This document shows positions 1 through 12,085 of a stretch of 64,000 bases of DNA, piece after piece. The position numbers and the translations under genes were made by a program. The stretch is from Trichopria drosophilae. Taxonomy: Eukaryota > Arthropoda > Insecta > Hymenoptera > Diapriidae. Below the pieces are notes generated by a model. It was not told where the DNA came from and made no database searches. It worked only from the letters and a program-made list of their open reading frames with translations. The stretch is from NCBI GenBank assembly GCA_030407085.1, contig CM059582.1, forward strand, positions 211,388,001-211,452,000. Reading direction: 5' to 3'. How positions within the stretch are numbered: the stretch's first letter is position 1; every line of letters begins with the position of its first letter.

Positions 1-482
1 ATGATAAGAGCGTTCATGTTAATAAAATAAGGAAATGATGGGTAAATCCTCTTTTTACAATAGAGAGACGATCTGCTCAAGGCGCAACGCATAATCTCGT
101 GATCGAAATGCTTCAGAAAGATCATGATAAATTTAAAAAGTTTTTCCGAATGGAACCTGCGGTATACCAAACATTATTAAATATTATAAGGCCTTCTCTC
201 TTCAAATCGTCTGTAATAAGAGCGGCAGTCTCTTGGTTAATCAAATATTAACGGAATATTTTCTTATAGTAGAATTCACGTGATATATTACAGCGATTTC
301 TTTGTCCTATGTATGTATGTACATAGTACGTAAGCTTGAAAATGACGAAGTTTCCCATTGGACAATTCCCGAACCGCGTCACACCGATTTTCCGGCTCGC
401 GTATCGAGAACAGCGGCTTGTTCGTGAATGGTCATTTCTCGAACCGCCGAACCGCCAAACCGCTCCTTGTGGGAATGCACCC
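1..482 (+). mobile_element. PIF/Harbinger transposon, 3' remnant with right terminal inverted repeat
   Basis: Codons from about 30 to 213 read as the N-terminal part of a Harbinger (HARBI1-type) DDE nuclease, with the sequence KFKKFFRMEPAVYQTLL and a preceding WVNPLF block. A TGA stop at 36-38 sits where the family normally has a tryptophan-rich motif. Almost all of the rest of the transposase is missing. Positions 394-482 form a terminal inverted repeat that is the reverse complement of 5544-5623, and they are followed by TTA (483-485), the TWA target expected for this superfamily. Bases 1-58 recur at 6237-6294. The element continues to the left of the window. It is a dead, internally deleted copy. 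Confidence 0.75.
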
Positions 483-580
483 TTAAACGCACTATTCCGT
501 GCCTGCTCTCCTCCCTTACCCCTACCTCCCTCGCTACTCCCTCATTTGCGAACCCCGCTTCACGCCTCTAACCAATTCCC
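483..580 (-). repeat. fragment of the dan-like locus upstream region
   Basis: Read on the minus strand, this piece matches 61038-61135, which lies upstream of the second dan-like copy. It includes a GATTGGTTAGAGGCG-like block and a CAGGCACGGAATAG block. It abuts the Harbinger right end, so the transposon is inserted in, or broke, a third partial copy of that locus. Confidence 0.6.
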
Positions 581-585
581 ATCCC

Positions 586-1989
586 TTTGGCGCTTGATGC
601 TGCTGTCGCTGCTGAGCTTCTACCCTTGTTCCCCTTTACCACCCATCCTGTTCATCGTCACCGTGGACGTCGTTTCATTTCGTCCAATCCTTCCCCCGCT
701 GTACCTTCAGCGCGTGTTCGTTTCCTACTCTATCCGCTTCTTTATCACACCATCTTTCTTGTTACCTCCCTGCTTTCGCTGTAGCACTATTCTTTCCCTT
801 CTGTTTCACCGCTCGTCGATGTTTGATTTCTTCCTTGCGGATTTCCAACCCTTTTTTGGTTTTCATTACGCAATATGGAAGAATATAGATATTATCATTT
901 TCTTACTCGTTACTTTACCCACGTGATACATTCTATGAATCATCGGTTGTGATGTTCAACCAACTTAATCGAATCGAAAGTAATTTTAACCCCAGCTAAT
1001 AGTCCTTTAGTGACGTCCTTTTGAAAGGAATGACTCACTAAGTAATGAATTTCGCGATTCCAATTTGGGACTGTACAACCCCGACATTTACATTTTGAAA
1101 ACCTCGATTAAAGATGTAGTCAAATTGAGGTTGAATCGGGTTTTTTGGGAACTATTCCAGGGTCTATATTTAAGGGGATATATGGTCCAACCACGGAACT
1201 GGTCGATTTTCATGTCCGAAGAAAAAATTGTATTCTGATAAATTCAGCAGCATTATTCACTTAATGGATAACCTCTGGAAACAATGAAACTTTTTTTTTA
1301 CTCCGTCCGGAGGTTTTTTTGGAATTTCTATGGATATCTAATCACACACCTAGCCTATATGGGCGGAAACCCAAGATTCGGAAGTGCAAACAAAACTTCA
1401 CAACGGCACATTGCGGTCGAACTTAATCAATTAAATCTATTTATGAAACAATGGAAAAGGAAAACCTTCGCTCTCTGTCCAGCCACCGCACATCTCATTG
1501 CGACCAGGAAAATTCGACAATCAACTGAGAAGCATCGGACCACCGCTTTATATGTATTTTTGCATCCTGATTATTAAGATAACGATAGAATTTTGGGTTC
1601 GATCATATCTTGGTCGTCATTATGAAATTACAACCAGAAAACGCAACTTTATTTACGTGTTTGCCTTTACGTTGAAAAATATAAATCTTACGAGGAACTG
1701 TTTCCCACAAAAAATGTAGATCATAAAATTCTCTACAAGGAAGATTGTACACATATTGTCATATTATCATTTTTAAACGCGTAATCAGAAGTTACACGAC
1801 ATATTCTATTAGCCGTTGCTGCATATTCACTTAAAGTATTATTTCAATGAATTCAAGGTTTCATCCAAGGTATGATACCCACGAAATGCAGAATATTGAG
1901 GATCCAGTTCAATGCAAGTAAAGAAGACTGCACCCCCCCCCCCTCACCCTACACGCACACAAATTTTGGGTTCTGTTGCGCAGTCGAAT
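586..1989. other. no recognisable gene
   Basis: The first 300 bases are C/T-rich and turn AT-rich after about 900. Short open frames occur at 1284-1577 and 1498-1719, but they carry no motif I recognise. A run of 13 C at about 1932-1944 precedes the MULE relic. Confidence 0.4.
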
Positions 1990-2313
1990 AAAATATTTGC
2001 TTTACATTTTGTATATGCGTTGCTTGAAAACAAAAATCAAAAATGTTATGAAAAAATGTTTGAAGTGATTTCGTCAAAGGCAATGAGTTTAAATTTTGAA
2101 CTAATTTCTCCGTCAATAGTAATGTCTGACTTTGAGTTAGGAATAATAAATGCAGTCAACGGTATTTTCGGGGAAGGCAGAGTTCGGGCATGTTTTTTTC
2201 ACTTATGCCAAAGTGTATATCAACAGGTGCAATCTACAGGACTCCAAAATCAGTACGCAAATCCGGAAGATAGAAGCATTAAAATTGCATGCACTGTAAA
2301 AAATATTTTATAA
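1990..2313 (+). pseudogene. MULE (Mutator-like) transposase fragment
   Basis: The frame ending at 2313 encodes about 105 residues matching the central MULE transposase domain. It has a YALLENKNQKCYEKMFE block, then IVMSDFELGIINAV carrying a catalytic-type aspartate, then RVRACFFHLCQSVYQQVQ with the C/H pair. The order and spacing fit the MULE domain seen in insect FLYWCH-linked transposases. The N-terminal zinc-binding region and the C-terminal glutamate region are absent, and the frame stops at 2313 shortly after the domain. This is a relic, and no terminal inverted repeats were found. Confidence 0.72.
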
Positions 2314-2400
2314 AATTGTAAGAAAAATGTACGAAGCAAATTTCCTAAATGTTACAAAAAAGTGTTTCATGAAAATTCTTAAACGCTTTTCATGACATGT

Positions 2401-2520
2401 TATTAAATTTAAGGAAATTGTATTAAATTTAAGGAACTTTTATTAAATTTAAGGAATTTTTATTAAATTTAAGGAATTTTTATTAAATTTAAAGAACTTT
2501 TATTAAATTTAAGATATTTT
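2401..2520. repeat. 20-bp tandem repeat, six units
   Basis: Six consecutive units of TATTAAATTTAAGGAATTTT start at 2401, 2421, 2441, 2461, 2481 and 2501, with one to three changes each. A short (AT)n run follows at about 2529. Confidence 0.9.
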
Positions 2521-2529
2521 AATTACCTA

Positions 2530-3032
2530 TATATATATATATACAATAGAGGACAAAAATAAATATTATGTAAACATATACATGTGTAGTGATGTTATAT
2601 AAATTATACACAGTATGAAATATATCATTTGTGTGAAGTCTGGGTGTGTTCCAAAATTTGTATTTCTTGTCAATTTAACAAGTTAAAATAAAATTTCAGG
2701 TTAACTTGTGAATTTGACAACCTAATACACCAACATTCCTTATCTCTGTAATAAACTGTTTAAAACAATTTACTTAATTTATTATATTATTTGTAAAAAT
2801 ATTAATATTATTTTTAATTATTATTAATAAAACCTAAGTTGAGCTAAAAATTCTTTTTATTTTGTTTCTAATTTTTGAGGATGTTAATGACAACCGATTG
2901 AAATAAAACAAATTTCGTCAGCTTCGTGAGATCAAAAAGTTTCCAGAAATATGGTTATAGACTAATTTAAGGGTACATTTACATTTTTCACCTTAGCGTC
3001 GAGTCAAACAATTTTCTCCTTTTAAATCAAAT
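2530..3032. other. AT-rich, no feature seen
   Basis: Low-complexity AT-rich sequence between the tandem repeat and the duplicated dan-like segment. I see no coding signal or repeat structure. Confidence 0.4.
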
Positions 3033-5540
3033 TTAATGCATAATATGTGTAAAGGGACAATGAATTCGAACCTCTATGTTGAGGTTGTTTTCTAGTTCCG
3101 TTGATTTAGTTCTAAAGTAATTATATAATACAGTTTTCATTCAATCAACGATTTTAAAGACAAAATTTACGAACTTAAGTGAACATTAAGAGACCTATAA
3201 TTTAATTTGATAAGTGATGTAAGATTTGATAAAGAGTTAGGGTGAAGGATTAAAGAGTATACAATATTTTTTATTTTTTATATCGTAATGTTTATTTTCG
3301 TTTGTATTTTTCTTTCACTATTTTCGACTGTGGCATCGTACAACGATTACATCGTGTTGTTCATCTGCATTAAAAACAGCAACTTTCTGTTTCTACGACT
3401 AACGGAAATTATATTTCTTATATATTTACAATGGTTCATATGCCATTCGATACGAATTTCAATACATATGTTTACGTACAAGACGCCGCGCCGCATATAA
3501 TATTTACAATCCGCCGTTCGATACTATATTTTACAATTCAACAATACATATGCGCGATTCGACCGGTACATATAATCACTAAGTAAAGAAAAGTGCAAAA
3601 TTGAGATTTGCTGAGAAGAAACACGAGAAAAATGTAGAGAGTTGCAAACATCGTCCGTGAGATCTTGTTCGCTCACTGTTTCGAGGCCGCACAAGTTCTG
3701 AGGATACGCATACGGATCACAGCACCATAAACATTTCGTTTATTTTCGGCTTCGTTTAACACCACTGCTCGGCATTTTTCTGCACTTGAGGCCATCCACT
3801 AGGCACTTCAGTTGCATAATTTGTACCCGCGACACACTGGGGTCGCTGCAGTTGTCTAACCACTTGAAAAATTTTTCGCCATGAATAATGGCCTCTTCAT
3901 ACGTGGTTAAACCCACGTCGTCGTCAGTTAAATGAAAGCTTCTTTTGAAGCTCTCATTGTTATTATTGTTTTGAGAGACTATGCTGTCGATCAACGCCCT
4001 CGATTTACCCGGTGCTCGTTTTGAGCAATGCGTTGTATTTCGCGGGTACTGGTTTTTATACCACTGCCAAAACGAGGACCCGTGGTGTGCATTTGTAGAG
4101 TGTGTTTCATCGATTTTTCTTGGTGACGCCGGAACCGGCGTCAATGCAGCTTCCGCTCCAAGATTCGCCCCCAAATTTCCAGTCAGGCTGCCCCCCAAAT
4201 TCGATCCAGTTGCAGTGGGCAGAATTCCATGTTTTTGGAGGAGCAGGGCACTATTCTCAGGTCTCGTGCCTGATATAATGCTCATTAAATTGCTTAGATA
4301 ATTCCAATCCAACGGACTCTCTATTTTATTCGTTTCACTGCTATAGATATTCTTATTTGTGGAGCAACTAACAGCCTGTTCTATTTTCACTTTTTTTAGA
4401 AGGGGCCCATCCTCGCTGGAGAGATTAGATGTTCCTGATGAAGCCTCGAAGTCGGCCATGCGCCTAATTTTGTGCTCCGATTTACACCAGCCTCGCAGCG
4501 TCGACTCCGGCACTCCTGTGTCTCGTGACACAGACGCTTTGCTCGCTCCATCGTTAACGCGCTGAATTGCGTTAATTTTCTCTATGACTGAAAACGCCCG
4601 CAACGGACGCTTTCCCGATGTAGCTGATTGTCTCTTCATTATAGCAAAGCACTTTTTTATGAATGAAACCACTTGCCCCGACTATCCGTTGCGCCTTCTC
4701 TCTTTCGGTGACTTGTATTCTATCGTACTTTTTATCACTGTCACTTCGCAAAACAGCGTTCAGCCAATCCGCAATCCGCGCGGGAAACAATATTATTATA
4801 CCGCTGCTATGAAGATATATGAACACGCGAGGCACTAGACGAGTTATGAATTCTGCGTCTCTGAATCACGTGATTATAGAATGATTCCACACTCCTTTAA
4901 TTTCTTCAGACACTTTGCTTAGAACACAAATTGGCGATAAAGTCACTGACGAGCACGCACTGAGATTGGCAATCTCCACACAATGGAATTTGGTGACAAG
5001 TCGAGGAGATAATGCCGGCCAATGGGATCCAACTAATTCGCTTCAACCTTACTAATTGTTGACCGTCCTTCGCGTAGTTGCAACTGTCCGTCGGCTGTTG
5101 GCCACGTAGTCAAATCGCGACCCGAATTTCGAGATCCTCGGGACGATTTTTACGATTCAGAAAAACCTCAGGAACGGTCGTATTCTCCGTATCGGCTAGA
5201 CTATAGCAACAAGATGATTCAGTCGACTCACAAGAATCGCGAACTAAGTTATTGTGTTCCGGAAGGAGCGACGGCTACAAAGATCTTCTCACCACGAGTC
5301 TCGTCGTTCAACTGTGGCTGACTGCTCTGTCTTTCCACACAGCGAACACACGATGCTTTCGTCCCTGCCTCCCCCCACTCCTGCAAGTTCCCCTTCGATC
5401 CTACCTCGACGGTCGTCCCTAACGATCCGCATTTCCCAATCGCTGCACTGAAACGTCCGACCAAACGACCAACCGACCGCTTCCATTTGACCGCGCGGGG
5501 CCACGCCACGCCCCTAACGTTCGACCCCTTAGACGCATTG
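3033..5540 (-). repeat. duplicated dan-like segment, copy A
   Basis: On the minus strand this segment matches about 61131-63265 on the plus strand, so it is an inverted duplication about 55 kb away. The match covers roughly 0.9 kb upstream of the gene, the coding region and about 0.7 kb downstream. It ends near 3033 (copy B near 63265) and at the Harbinger insertion near 5541. Retained 5' and 3' flanks argue for DNA-level duplication rather than an mRNA retrocopy. Confidence 0.85.
3740..4639 (-). CDS. dan-like: distal antenna-like pipsqueak-HTH nuclear protein
   Basis: An intact 299-residue single-exon reading frame. Residues about 9-62 form a pipsqueak-type helix-turn-helix with GASKASVSRDTGVPESTLRG, the DNA-recognition pattern of insect Distal antenna/Distal antenna-related proteins. 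Residues 191-198 (WQWYKNQY) and 248-269, with IIHGEKFFKWLDNCSDPSV, match my recollection of the conserved C-terminal blocks of that family. The middle is low complexity (NLGG/NLGAN, poly-N 224-228). In Drosophila these are nuclear proteins acting in antennal and eye development; function here is inference. At 299 residues it is much shorter than Drosophila Dan. I chose the ATG at 4637-4639 because the upstream in-frame extension begins with GTG and is not kept in copy B. It could be a true host gene or a copy carried by repetitive DNA. Confidence 0.75.
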   Translation of the reverse strand: MKRQSATSGKRPLRAFSVIEKINAIQRVNDGASKASVSRDTGVPESTLRGWCKSEHKIRRMADFEASSGTSNLSSEDGPLLKKVKIEQAVSCSTNKNIYSSETNKIESPLDWNYLSNLMSIISGTRPENSALLLQKHGILPTATGSNLGGSLTGNLGANLGAEAALTPVPASPRKIDETHSTNAHHGSSFWQWYKNQYPRNTTHCSKRAPGKSRALIDSIVSQNNNNNESFKRSFHLTDDDVGLTTYEEAIIHGEKFFKWLDNCSDPSVSRVQIMQLKCLVDGLKCRKMPSSGVKRSRK

Positions 5541-5543
5541 TTA

Positions 5544-6295
5544 GGGGCATTCCCACAAGGAGCGGTTCGGCGATTCGAGAATTGACCAATCACGAACAAG
5601 CCGCTGTTCTCGATACGCGAGCCAAATACGCTCTTTTCAAGCCGCAAGAGTTTCCCCTTGTATCCATGTAGCGTTTTATGTACAGGCGGTTTAAGCGACA
5701 GTCCAATTGAAAAACAAAACATGGAATTGTGTTTATTAAAGCGGTTTTTCTATTGGCCAACCCCTCAATACGCGCACGCCAAACGGCTGCATGGAAACAC
5801 TGGAGAAATAAAATATCGTTTCAGTAAAATAAATTCCAATGTAAATACTTATACTAATGTTAGTTAATAATTATAATGTCGTTAATTATGCTTATTTTAT
5901 TGAATGTTATATATTGCTAAGGTAATATTTTACCTTTGAAGGTTAGGTTATGTGATTTTGTTAACATTATTTTACTTTTGAAAGTAAGTTATAAATTATA
6001 TTTAAAAACACGAAAGAATTATGAAAAAATATAATATTTCAAAGTGTTACTTAATTCTTTATTTTAATTCAAATAGCGGTACATTGTTTAATGCAGAAGA
6101 AAATATAAATGGCTCTCACATTAATACACTTGGTAAATCGCTCAAGCGATTGCAACAGACCCATGATCCGTACGAATATCAGGATTTAAACAAAAATTAA
6201 TTCAAATTTACACCTTGTATTTGATTGAAAAACGTAATGATAAGAGCGTTCATGTTAATAAAACAAGGAAATGATGGGTAAATCCTCTTTTTTGC
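5544..6295 (+). mobile_element. PIF/Harbinger transposon, 5' part
   Basis: Begins with GGGGCATTCCCACAAGGAG after a TTA target (5541-5543). Bases 5544-5623 are the reverse complement of the terminal repeat at 394-482. A short frame at about 6090-6200 may be the end of the accessory Myb/MADF-type ORF, but this is weak. From 6237 the start of the transposase region matches window bases 1-58, and similarity stops at 6295. The element is therefore truncated before the catalytic domain. Confidence 0.7.
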
Positions 6296-6386
6296 GCGCA
6301 ACGTATGCACTGAATAAAAAATGTAATTTTTCGACAGAATTTTATTTCGCGTTTTATAAAATTGTTCGTGAAATCGCACTTTTATC

Positions 6387-6585
6387 CTCTAAAAATTTGA
6401 ATTAGTGAAGAGAGGGGTACTATTTTAAATTAGTAACAAAATTTACTAATTCTTAGTCAACTTTAACTAATTGAATGAGTTAGTCAAATTATGTTATTCA
6501 TTCAATTAGTAGAAATTGACCAATATTTATTAAATTATGTTACTAATTTCAAATATTAACACTGTTCACTAATTCAGATTTAGAG
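6387..6585. mobile_element. MITE-like hairpin, about 200 bp
   Basis: Imperfect inverted repeat over its whole length. CTCTAAAAATTTGAATTAGT at the left pairs with the reverse complement of the right end near 6565-6585, and GAATTAGTGAA/TTCACTAATTC is perfect. No coding capacity and no clear target duplication. Confidence 0.6.
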
Positions 6586-8230
6586 ATTTGACTTAAAATG
6601 CATCATAAATGTGCACTAGATGTGTCCACTCAAGGAGACATGAAGTATGATATATTTTGTTTTTACTGGATTATTAACAAAATTGTGGTTGGCTGGACGA
6701 AATATAATTCTGTTTCATCAAACCTCATTATTCTTGGGTTTTTTGGGGTCGCAAATTAAGATTCCGATGTTAACTTTGCTAAAATTAAAATGTCGGATCC
6801 AATATGGTACCTAAAATATTAAATATTTATTGATTATTGTGGTTTTTAATACTTTTTTTTGAAACGAATATATTATGAAATTTTCGAAATTCAATATAGC
6901 AGCTTCAATAAAACAGTTAAAATTTTAAATTTTACAAATGAATAAAATTTCTTTATATTGGAAGCAAAATCCCTAAGAAAAAGTATCTGTAGTGATTTTC
7001 ATATAAATGACCAAAAATGTTATTCGTCAGATTGAAATAAAAATTATGAATATTTGGAATTACCTATGAAATCGTACAGAAAAATTAAGGAAATGCAGGA
7101 CAATAATCAAAATAAGTTGGATCCGAACACGATTTTACATGGGCGGAAAGTGAAAAAAGATTCTATTGATGACGAGAGTAGGTAAACTTGAAAGAAAACA
7201 TAAGTTGACGTTTTAAATTTAAAAATAGATATATTTTTTAAGTAATGCACTTTCCTTTATAACAATTCACCATTGTAACAGAGCGTTTAATCGACCACCA
7301 TTTTGTTAATAAAAAACGAATCTGTCAAAAAAATATTACTGATCAAAACGTGCAATGTCCACGATATCAAAAAATGTAATAATCTCATCACTGATTGAGA
7401 TTCGAACATCTCTAAAGTATTAATATTTTCAAATATTTCTCGACCGTTCTAATGCAATTTCCAGTGCAAAATATGTCTCGAAATTGAGTAAAATGATCGA
7501 AAATAGGGCTGTCGAGTTCCAATGTAAAAAGTTACGACATTTTGTTATATCATTTTTATATAGTTATGCAAAAAAAATGTTTAAAATTGCAATGTTAAAA
7601 TCATTTTTTTATCTCCATTCCAAAGAGCGATGTTCAAACAATAAAATGCATGTACTCTCAAGTTTTTTCGTTTTTATTTCATGTGAGGAATAAATGCTGA
7701 TATCGAGCTAAAATTTGTAAAAAGGAAAAACATTTTCTCGACCGTTTTTGGAGTGAAAAGTCACTCATTATAAAGGTAAAATTGGGTAACTCTTGTGGTT
7801 GAATTCTTTCTCTTTAGTTGGGAATCTTCACTCTATGCAGAATTTTTACTACATAAAGAATCACTCGTTATGTTAGATTAGGTTAGGGTATTTTTAGGGC
7901 ACGCATATGCTTTTACTATACGAATAAACATAGTGATATTATTGTTTATAGTTATTAGTCCATGTGATATTTTGTCGCGTGATCAATTGTCGTGTTCTTT
8001 TTTATCGTACGATTAGTTGTCCTGTGGAATAAAGACGTGGAGCCGTTTGAGTACTTTGTTACGTTTAAAAAGAAATAGTATTTTACTACATTCCACAACT
8101 TTTCTATATACATAATTGTATATTACTTTCTTTTTTCGGAAATTTCATTCAATTTTTCAGTTAACTTTATTGTATAAGTGTTGAAGCATTATATCAACAT
8201 TTTTCGCCCTCGATATACAATATTTTCATA
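6586..8230. other. AT-rich region with one diverged 122-bp-type unit
   Basis: No convincing gene. Around 6733-6825 a stretch reading GGGTCGCAAATTAAGATTCC and then ATGTCGGATCCAATATGG is a diverged single unit of the tandem repeat found at 14.6-15.1 kb. The open frame 7484-7693 is AT-driven with no motif. Confidence 0.4.
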
Positions 8231-8266
8231 ATGAATAATAATAATAATAATATTAATAATAATAAT
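8231..8266. repeat. AAT microsatellite
   Basis: Trinucleotide (AAT)n interrupted once by ATT. Confidence 0.8.
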
Positions 8267-8344
8267 ATTTTATAATGGTAACAATATAAATTTTTGACTA
8301 TTTTATAATTATTTTTCCCGATTATCACACAAAAAAAATTGGGA

Positions 8345-8440
8345 CCGAAATCGAGAGATTCGATGTGCCTGGACTTGAATCCGAGATCTTTGAGATGTTG
8401 GTTGAATGTTCTGCCAACTAACGTACTCAGTCCCTCTCGC
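8345..8440 (-). other. tRNA-like / SINE-like fragment
   Basis: On the minus strand an A-box-like TAGTTGGCAGAACA (8420-8407) and a B-box-like GGATTCAAGTCC (8382-8371) lie 38 nt apart, followed by a T8 run near 8333-8340. The spacing is shorter than in a true tRNA and no acceptor stem forms, so it is a decayed tRNA or SINE head at best. Confidence 0.35.
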
Positions 8441-10515
8441 AAATTCTCATAATTTATTTGAATATTTCCAAATGATGCAATCAAAATCCTGATGGCAAAA
8501 TTAACATAAATTTCATCTTCATTCACAATTTTTTTATCTGAACTATAGTATTACGAGTAAGAGTATATTTCAATTGATAGAAAGAAAGGACAAATGTAAT
8601 TTTCAAACTATAAATATTCTTAGTAGTCTTCAAAAAGATACGTAATGGACAAAGTGTCCACTCCATTTATGACATATACCGATTATCGAAGGAAAGCCTA
8701 CTATATAAATAAGTAACTCGCGTTACGTAACTCGTCGTAGTACTTGTTACAAGAACTGAAGATGTATCCCAAACATATGTTAAGTGCTTGGTGTAGTACA
8801 CACTTAGATCCCTTCGCGATGCCTATCTAATTAGTGTCTAGGGCACATTTGTAATGTCTCGAAACGATTTGAGCGTGTACCTAGCGGATTGATAATATGC
8901 GAAATTCCACTAATTTAATCGATTTCCTGTGTTTTAGGTTAGGTTCAAACCCCCGCTATCCGAGATTTCATGTTTCATGCATCGATTTGTTTAATAAGAA
9001 ACAAAATTATCATTTAATGTGGCGTTAGTCATTTTTTGTGTTACTTCTGAAGTTACAGTACTAAAAACATTAAAAGTAAAGAATTTACTATCATTAATAT
9101 TGTATATAGAAATAGATTTTTTTATAAAGTTCGACATTTTTCTTACCAATACAATATGCAACATTTATTGAATTTGTAACTTTTCTCAATTAAAATAAAA
9201 ATATTTTTGTGCGAAAAACACTGCCATAAAAATCACGGAACTTCTTTTATGGAGACATGTCTTTTGTCCTGCAGTGCTTAAATTTCTACAACAAATACCG
9301 AAATAATCTCTGCTTGAAGGGGATCTACACCGGAATTTTCAATGGTTTTTCAACGTTGACGTTTTTCGCAACATCCTTGCTATTATTTATTATACATACA
9401 TATACACATAGAGTATTAGAAAAAAAATGAAAAAAGAATTATCCAAAAGTATTGAAATTTGTGGTCAATTTTTTTATATTTTTTTCATTTTACAAATAAT
9501 GTGAAAAAAAACCACTTGACATTTTTTTTCTTTTTAATCAATACTTTATAAGAAAAAAAGTATTTCAAATTTTCTTAATCATTAGTTAACATGGCAGGAA
9601 ATTCAGAATGTGGTTACTCCTTTTTGCAATTGATCGGGAAGGCTCAGTGATTCCTATTCTGAAAATTTATGTTCACTTGTTGAATATGTTTCACGATGGT
9701 GGTAATAATTGATATTTTTTAAGATCTATTAAAATTATTTTGGTAGTGACATCCAGCTTCAAAAATATACGCCGGGATTCAAAGTTGCAAATTGATGACA
9801 TTAAAAAAAAGGATCAAACGATATTTTTATTTTTAAATTGTCCAATCTTTGGTAAAGTTTCCGAGTATTTGATTAGATAGCAAAAGTTTTAACAGATTGA
9901 AGTTGATGAAGATTTCAAATGTTCCAAGTTAATTATTTCAGATGCTTGAAGATTTATTTGACGAAGTTTTGAAGATCTCAAAAACTCCATATTTTTATAT
10001 TCCAATATTCTATTTGGAAGTTTAAAAACAGTTATGCCCTTCCAATTTCGAAACATTTCATGGTAGCTTTTCTGTAATAGTTCAGTAATTTCGTATGTTC
10101 ATTGATAATTTTCCGAATTTTCCGATACTCCACTTTTGAACACTTCGACAATAAGAATTATAACTAATTGAAATATTTCGTTTTTAAAACTTTTCTGACG
10201 CTGATAAACATGTGCCTCCATTAGTTTATAAAGAAATATTGTTTTTACGAATGTTTGAAAGAGAGATCTGAAATATTTAGCTCATAAAAACAAATTACAT
10301 TAAAAAATCAACGCAATTAAGTATCTTTTAAAAGATTCACGTTGCAATTTCATTACAAAATTAGCAATGCATAACAATGACAATTTCTTATCTCATATAT
10401 TAAAACGGTAGAGATTTGGTAAACTTCTTAAAGCTCCCAAAAAACCGTTAATTTGGAAAAATATAAATGTTAACTTATTATTGCCTACTTTATAAATTTC
10501 TTATGGAGATAACTG
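8441..10515. other. AT-rich, no gene seen
   Basis: About 2 kb of AT-rich sequence with numerous stops in all frames. I find no coding motif, tandem array or long palindrome. Confidence 0.4.
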
Positions 10516-10623
10516 CCCTGGTAGAAATCTGTCCAGTTTTTTGTTACATTGCCCAGTTTTCCTATACCTTTAACACGGGCAATACAGAAACTGGCCAAAA
10601 ACTGGACTCATTTTCTACCAGGG
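10516..10623. mobile_element. MITE-like inverted repeat, 108 bp
   Basis: The ends CCCTGGTAGAAAT and ATTTTCTACCAGGG are inverted, followed inward by GTCCAGTTTTT / AAAAACTGGAC and a GCCC/GGGC pair. No target duplication is obvious. Confidence 0.65.
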
Positions 10624-10677
10624 TGGATTTGTTTTAGTGAAAAATGACGCAGTCCTGCAATAAAGTAAATTTTTCAT

Positions 10678-10740
10678 GCTTCTACAGTAAGATATTATTA
10701 TTTGTAAAGTTGGGTGCTCATTATTTTTTATCTTATAAGT
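10678..10740. repeat. shared 65-70-bp segment
   Basis: The segment with GTAAGATATTATTATTTG and GTTGGGTGCTCATTATTTTT recurs at 12657-12720 (centre of an inverted repeat) and 21655-21718. Here it is joined directly to a foldback-like element. Confidence 0.8.
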
Positions 10741-11905
10741 ATTATTATTAAATCCAATATGGTGGCCGAATTCTTAGAAATCGCTTGAGATTCACTGAAA
10801 AGTATTTACTGGGTGGCTTTTAGGGACGCTGATTACCAATCCGACGTCAGTTATTCACAATTTAAAATAGCAGCATTTGTGGTGCTTTGTATAGTGAAGA
10901 CAAAACCGGAAATGATTGGGTCCAGTGTCTTATATGCCAGGAATGGGCCCAACTTCAGTGCATTAAAAGCAACCCTACAACTTTTACTTGTCCCGATTGC
11001 TCACATGATTCTTCTTAAAAATGAATCAACATTGATGACTGAATAACTAGTCAATTATTATTAATAATTGTATTTTCATTCATTGTATTTTAATTTCTGT
11101 GTAATAAAAATTCATTCCAATTATTTTTTTGTTAATGTTAATTCTTAGTGTCCAGGAAAATCACATTTTCAAAAATCGAACAATTAAAAAATGCATCTTC
11201 AATATTAATTTGTAATTAATAAACTATTATCATCGTAAAAACGCCTCCTTAAGATTGACAGATTTTTAAAATCTGAGAAAACCGTAATAATTTTCAGTGA
11301 ATCTCAAACGATATTTAAAAATTCTACCGCCATATTGGTTTCGCCATTTTGAATTTTGAGGAACTGATGAAGGAATCGTAATCAGTGACCCTGAAAACCC
11401 CTAAGTAAGTAGTTTCCAGTATATCTCAAGTGATTTTTAAAAATTCGTCCGCCATATTGGATCCGCCATTTTGAATCTTTTTAAACTAACATCAGATTCG
11501 TAATGATCGACTCCAAGAACCCCTAAGTAACAGTTTCAAACGAATCCGATGAATTTTTGTTAAATGTGTCCGCCATATTGTATTCGCCATTTTGAATTTT
11601 GAATAACTGGCATGGGAATCGTAATCAGCGACTCGGGAAACCCTGAGTAACAAATTTAATACAAATCCATTCGTCGTTTTTAGTGTTATTGTTCATTTTC
11701 ATTTTGTGTGCACAGTCTCTTAGACTGATAACTTATAAATGGCTGCAGAATTTGTAATTTGTAATTTTTTGTCTGGCCACTTTCAGAAATCTTAGATATT
11801 GCCATTAACTTGAACTTAACCTACTTTACACAACTTAAACGCGAAAAAAATGTCGCGCCGAATTTAGCTTCATATTCTTCCATCGTTTGTAGAATTACCC
11901 ATTTC
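10741..11905. mobile_element. foldback-like element, copy 1 (left array missing)
   Basis: Matches 15128-16002 nearly base for base over about 890 bp. It contains the central region, which has a 77-codon open frame without an ATG start, then three right-hand units with CCGCCATATTGG...CGCCATTTTGAA spaced about 121 bp, then a 260-bp tail shared with 25780-26035. The left tandem array present in copy 2 is absent and replaced by the 70-bp shared segment. Confidence 0.75.
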
Positions 11906-12085
11906 AGTGATTAATTAGGAGAATTTCCTATAATTTCGAAATTCCATGAAAAAATCAACTTTTACAGTGAGAAAAAGGGATTTCTAATGCAAAAATCTTT
12001 TTTTTTTCACTTTTATTTTCATCATTCTGCAAGTCATTCATTCCACTAATTTAGTACATTATATTTTTTAAAAATTGAAATTGCA
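11906..12085. other. AT-rich spacer
   Basis: No feature seen between the foldback-like tail and the next inverted repeat. Confidence 0.4.

Noticed and set aside
336..926. 196-codon open frame
   Set aside because: Spans the Harbinger terminal repeat and a C/T-rich stretch. No domain; composition-driven.
1284..1719. 97- and 73-codon frames
   Set aside because: Overlapping frames without motif; no splice or family support.
3981..4565. plus-strand frames opposite the dan-like gene
   Set aside because: Antisense of a conserved HTH gene; not retained in copy B.
8194..8526. 110-codon minus-strand frame
   Set aside because: Overlaps a tRNA-like fragment and an AAT microsatellite; ends in low-complexity leucines.
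8757..8866. CTGAAGA followed at distance by GAAAC, as in a hammerhead core
   Set aside because: The two strands are about 90 bases apart with no stem II, so the resemblance is chance.
10813..11046. 77-codon open frame, identical at 15193-15426
   Set aside because: It starts with GTG, has no domain, and its conservation is explained by the recent duplication of the foldback-like element.
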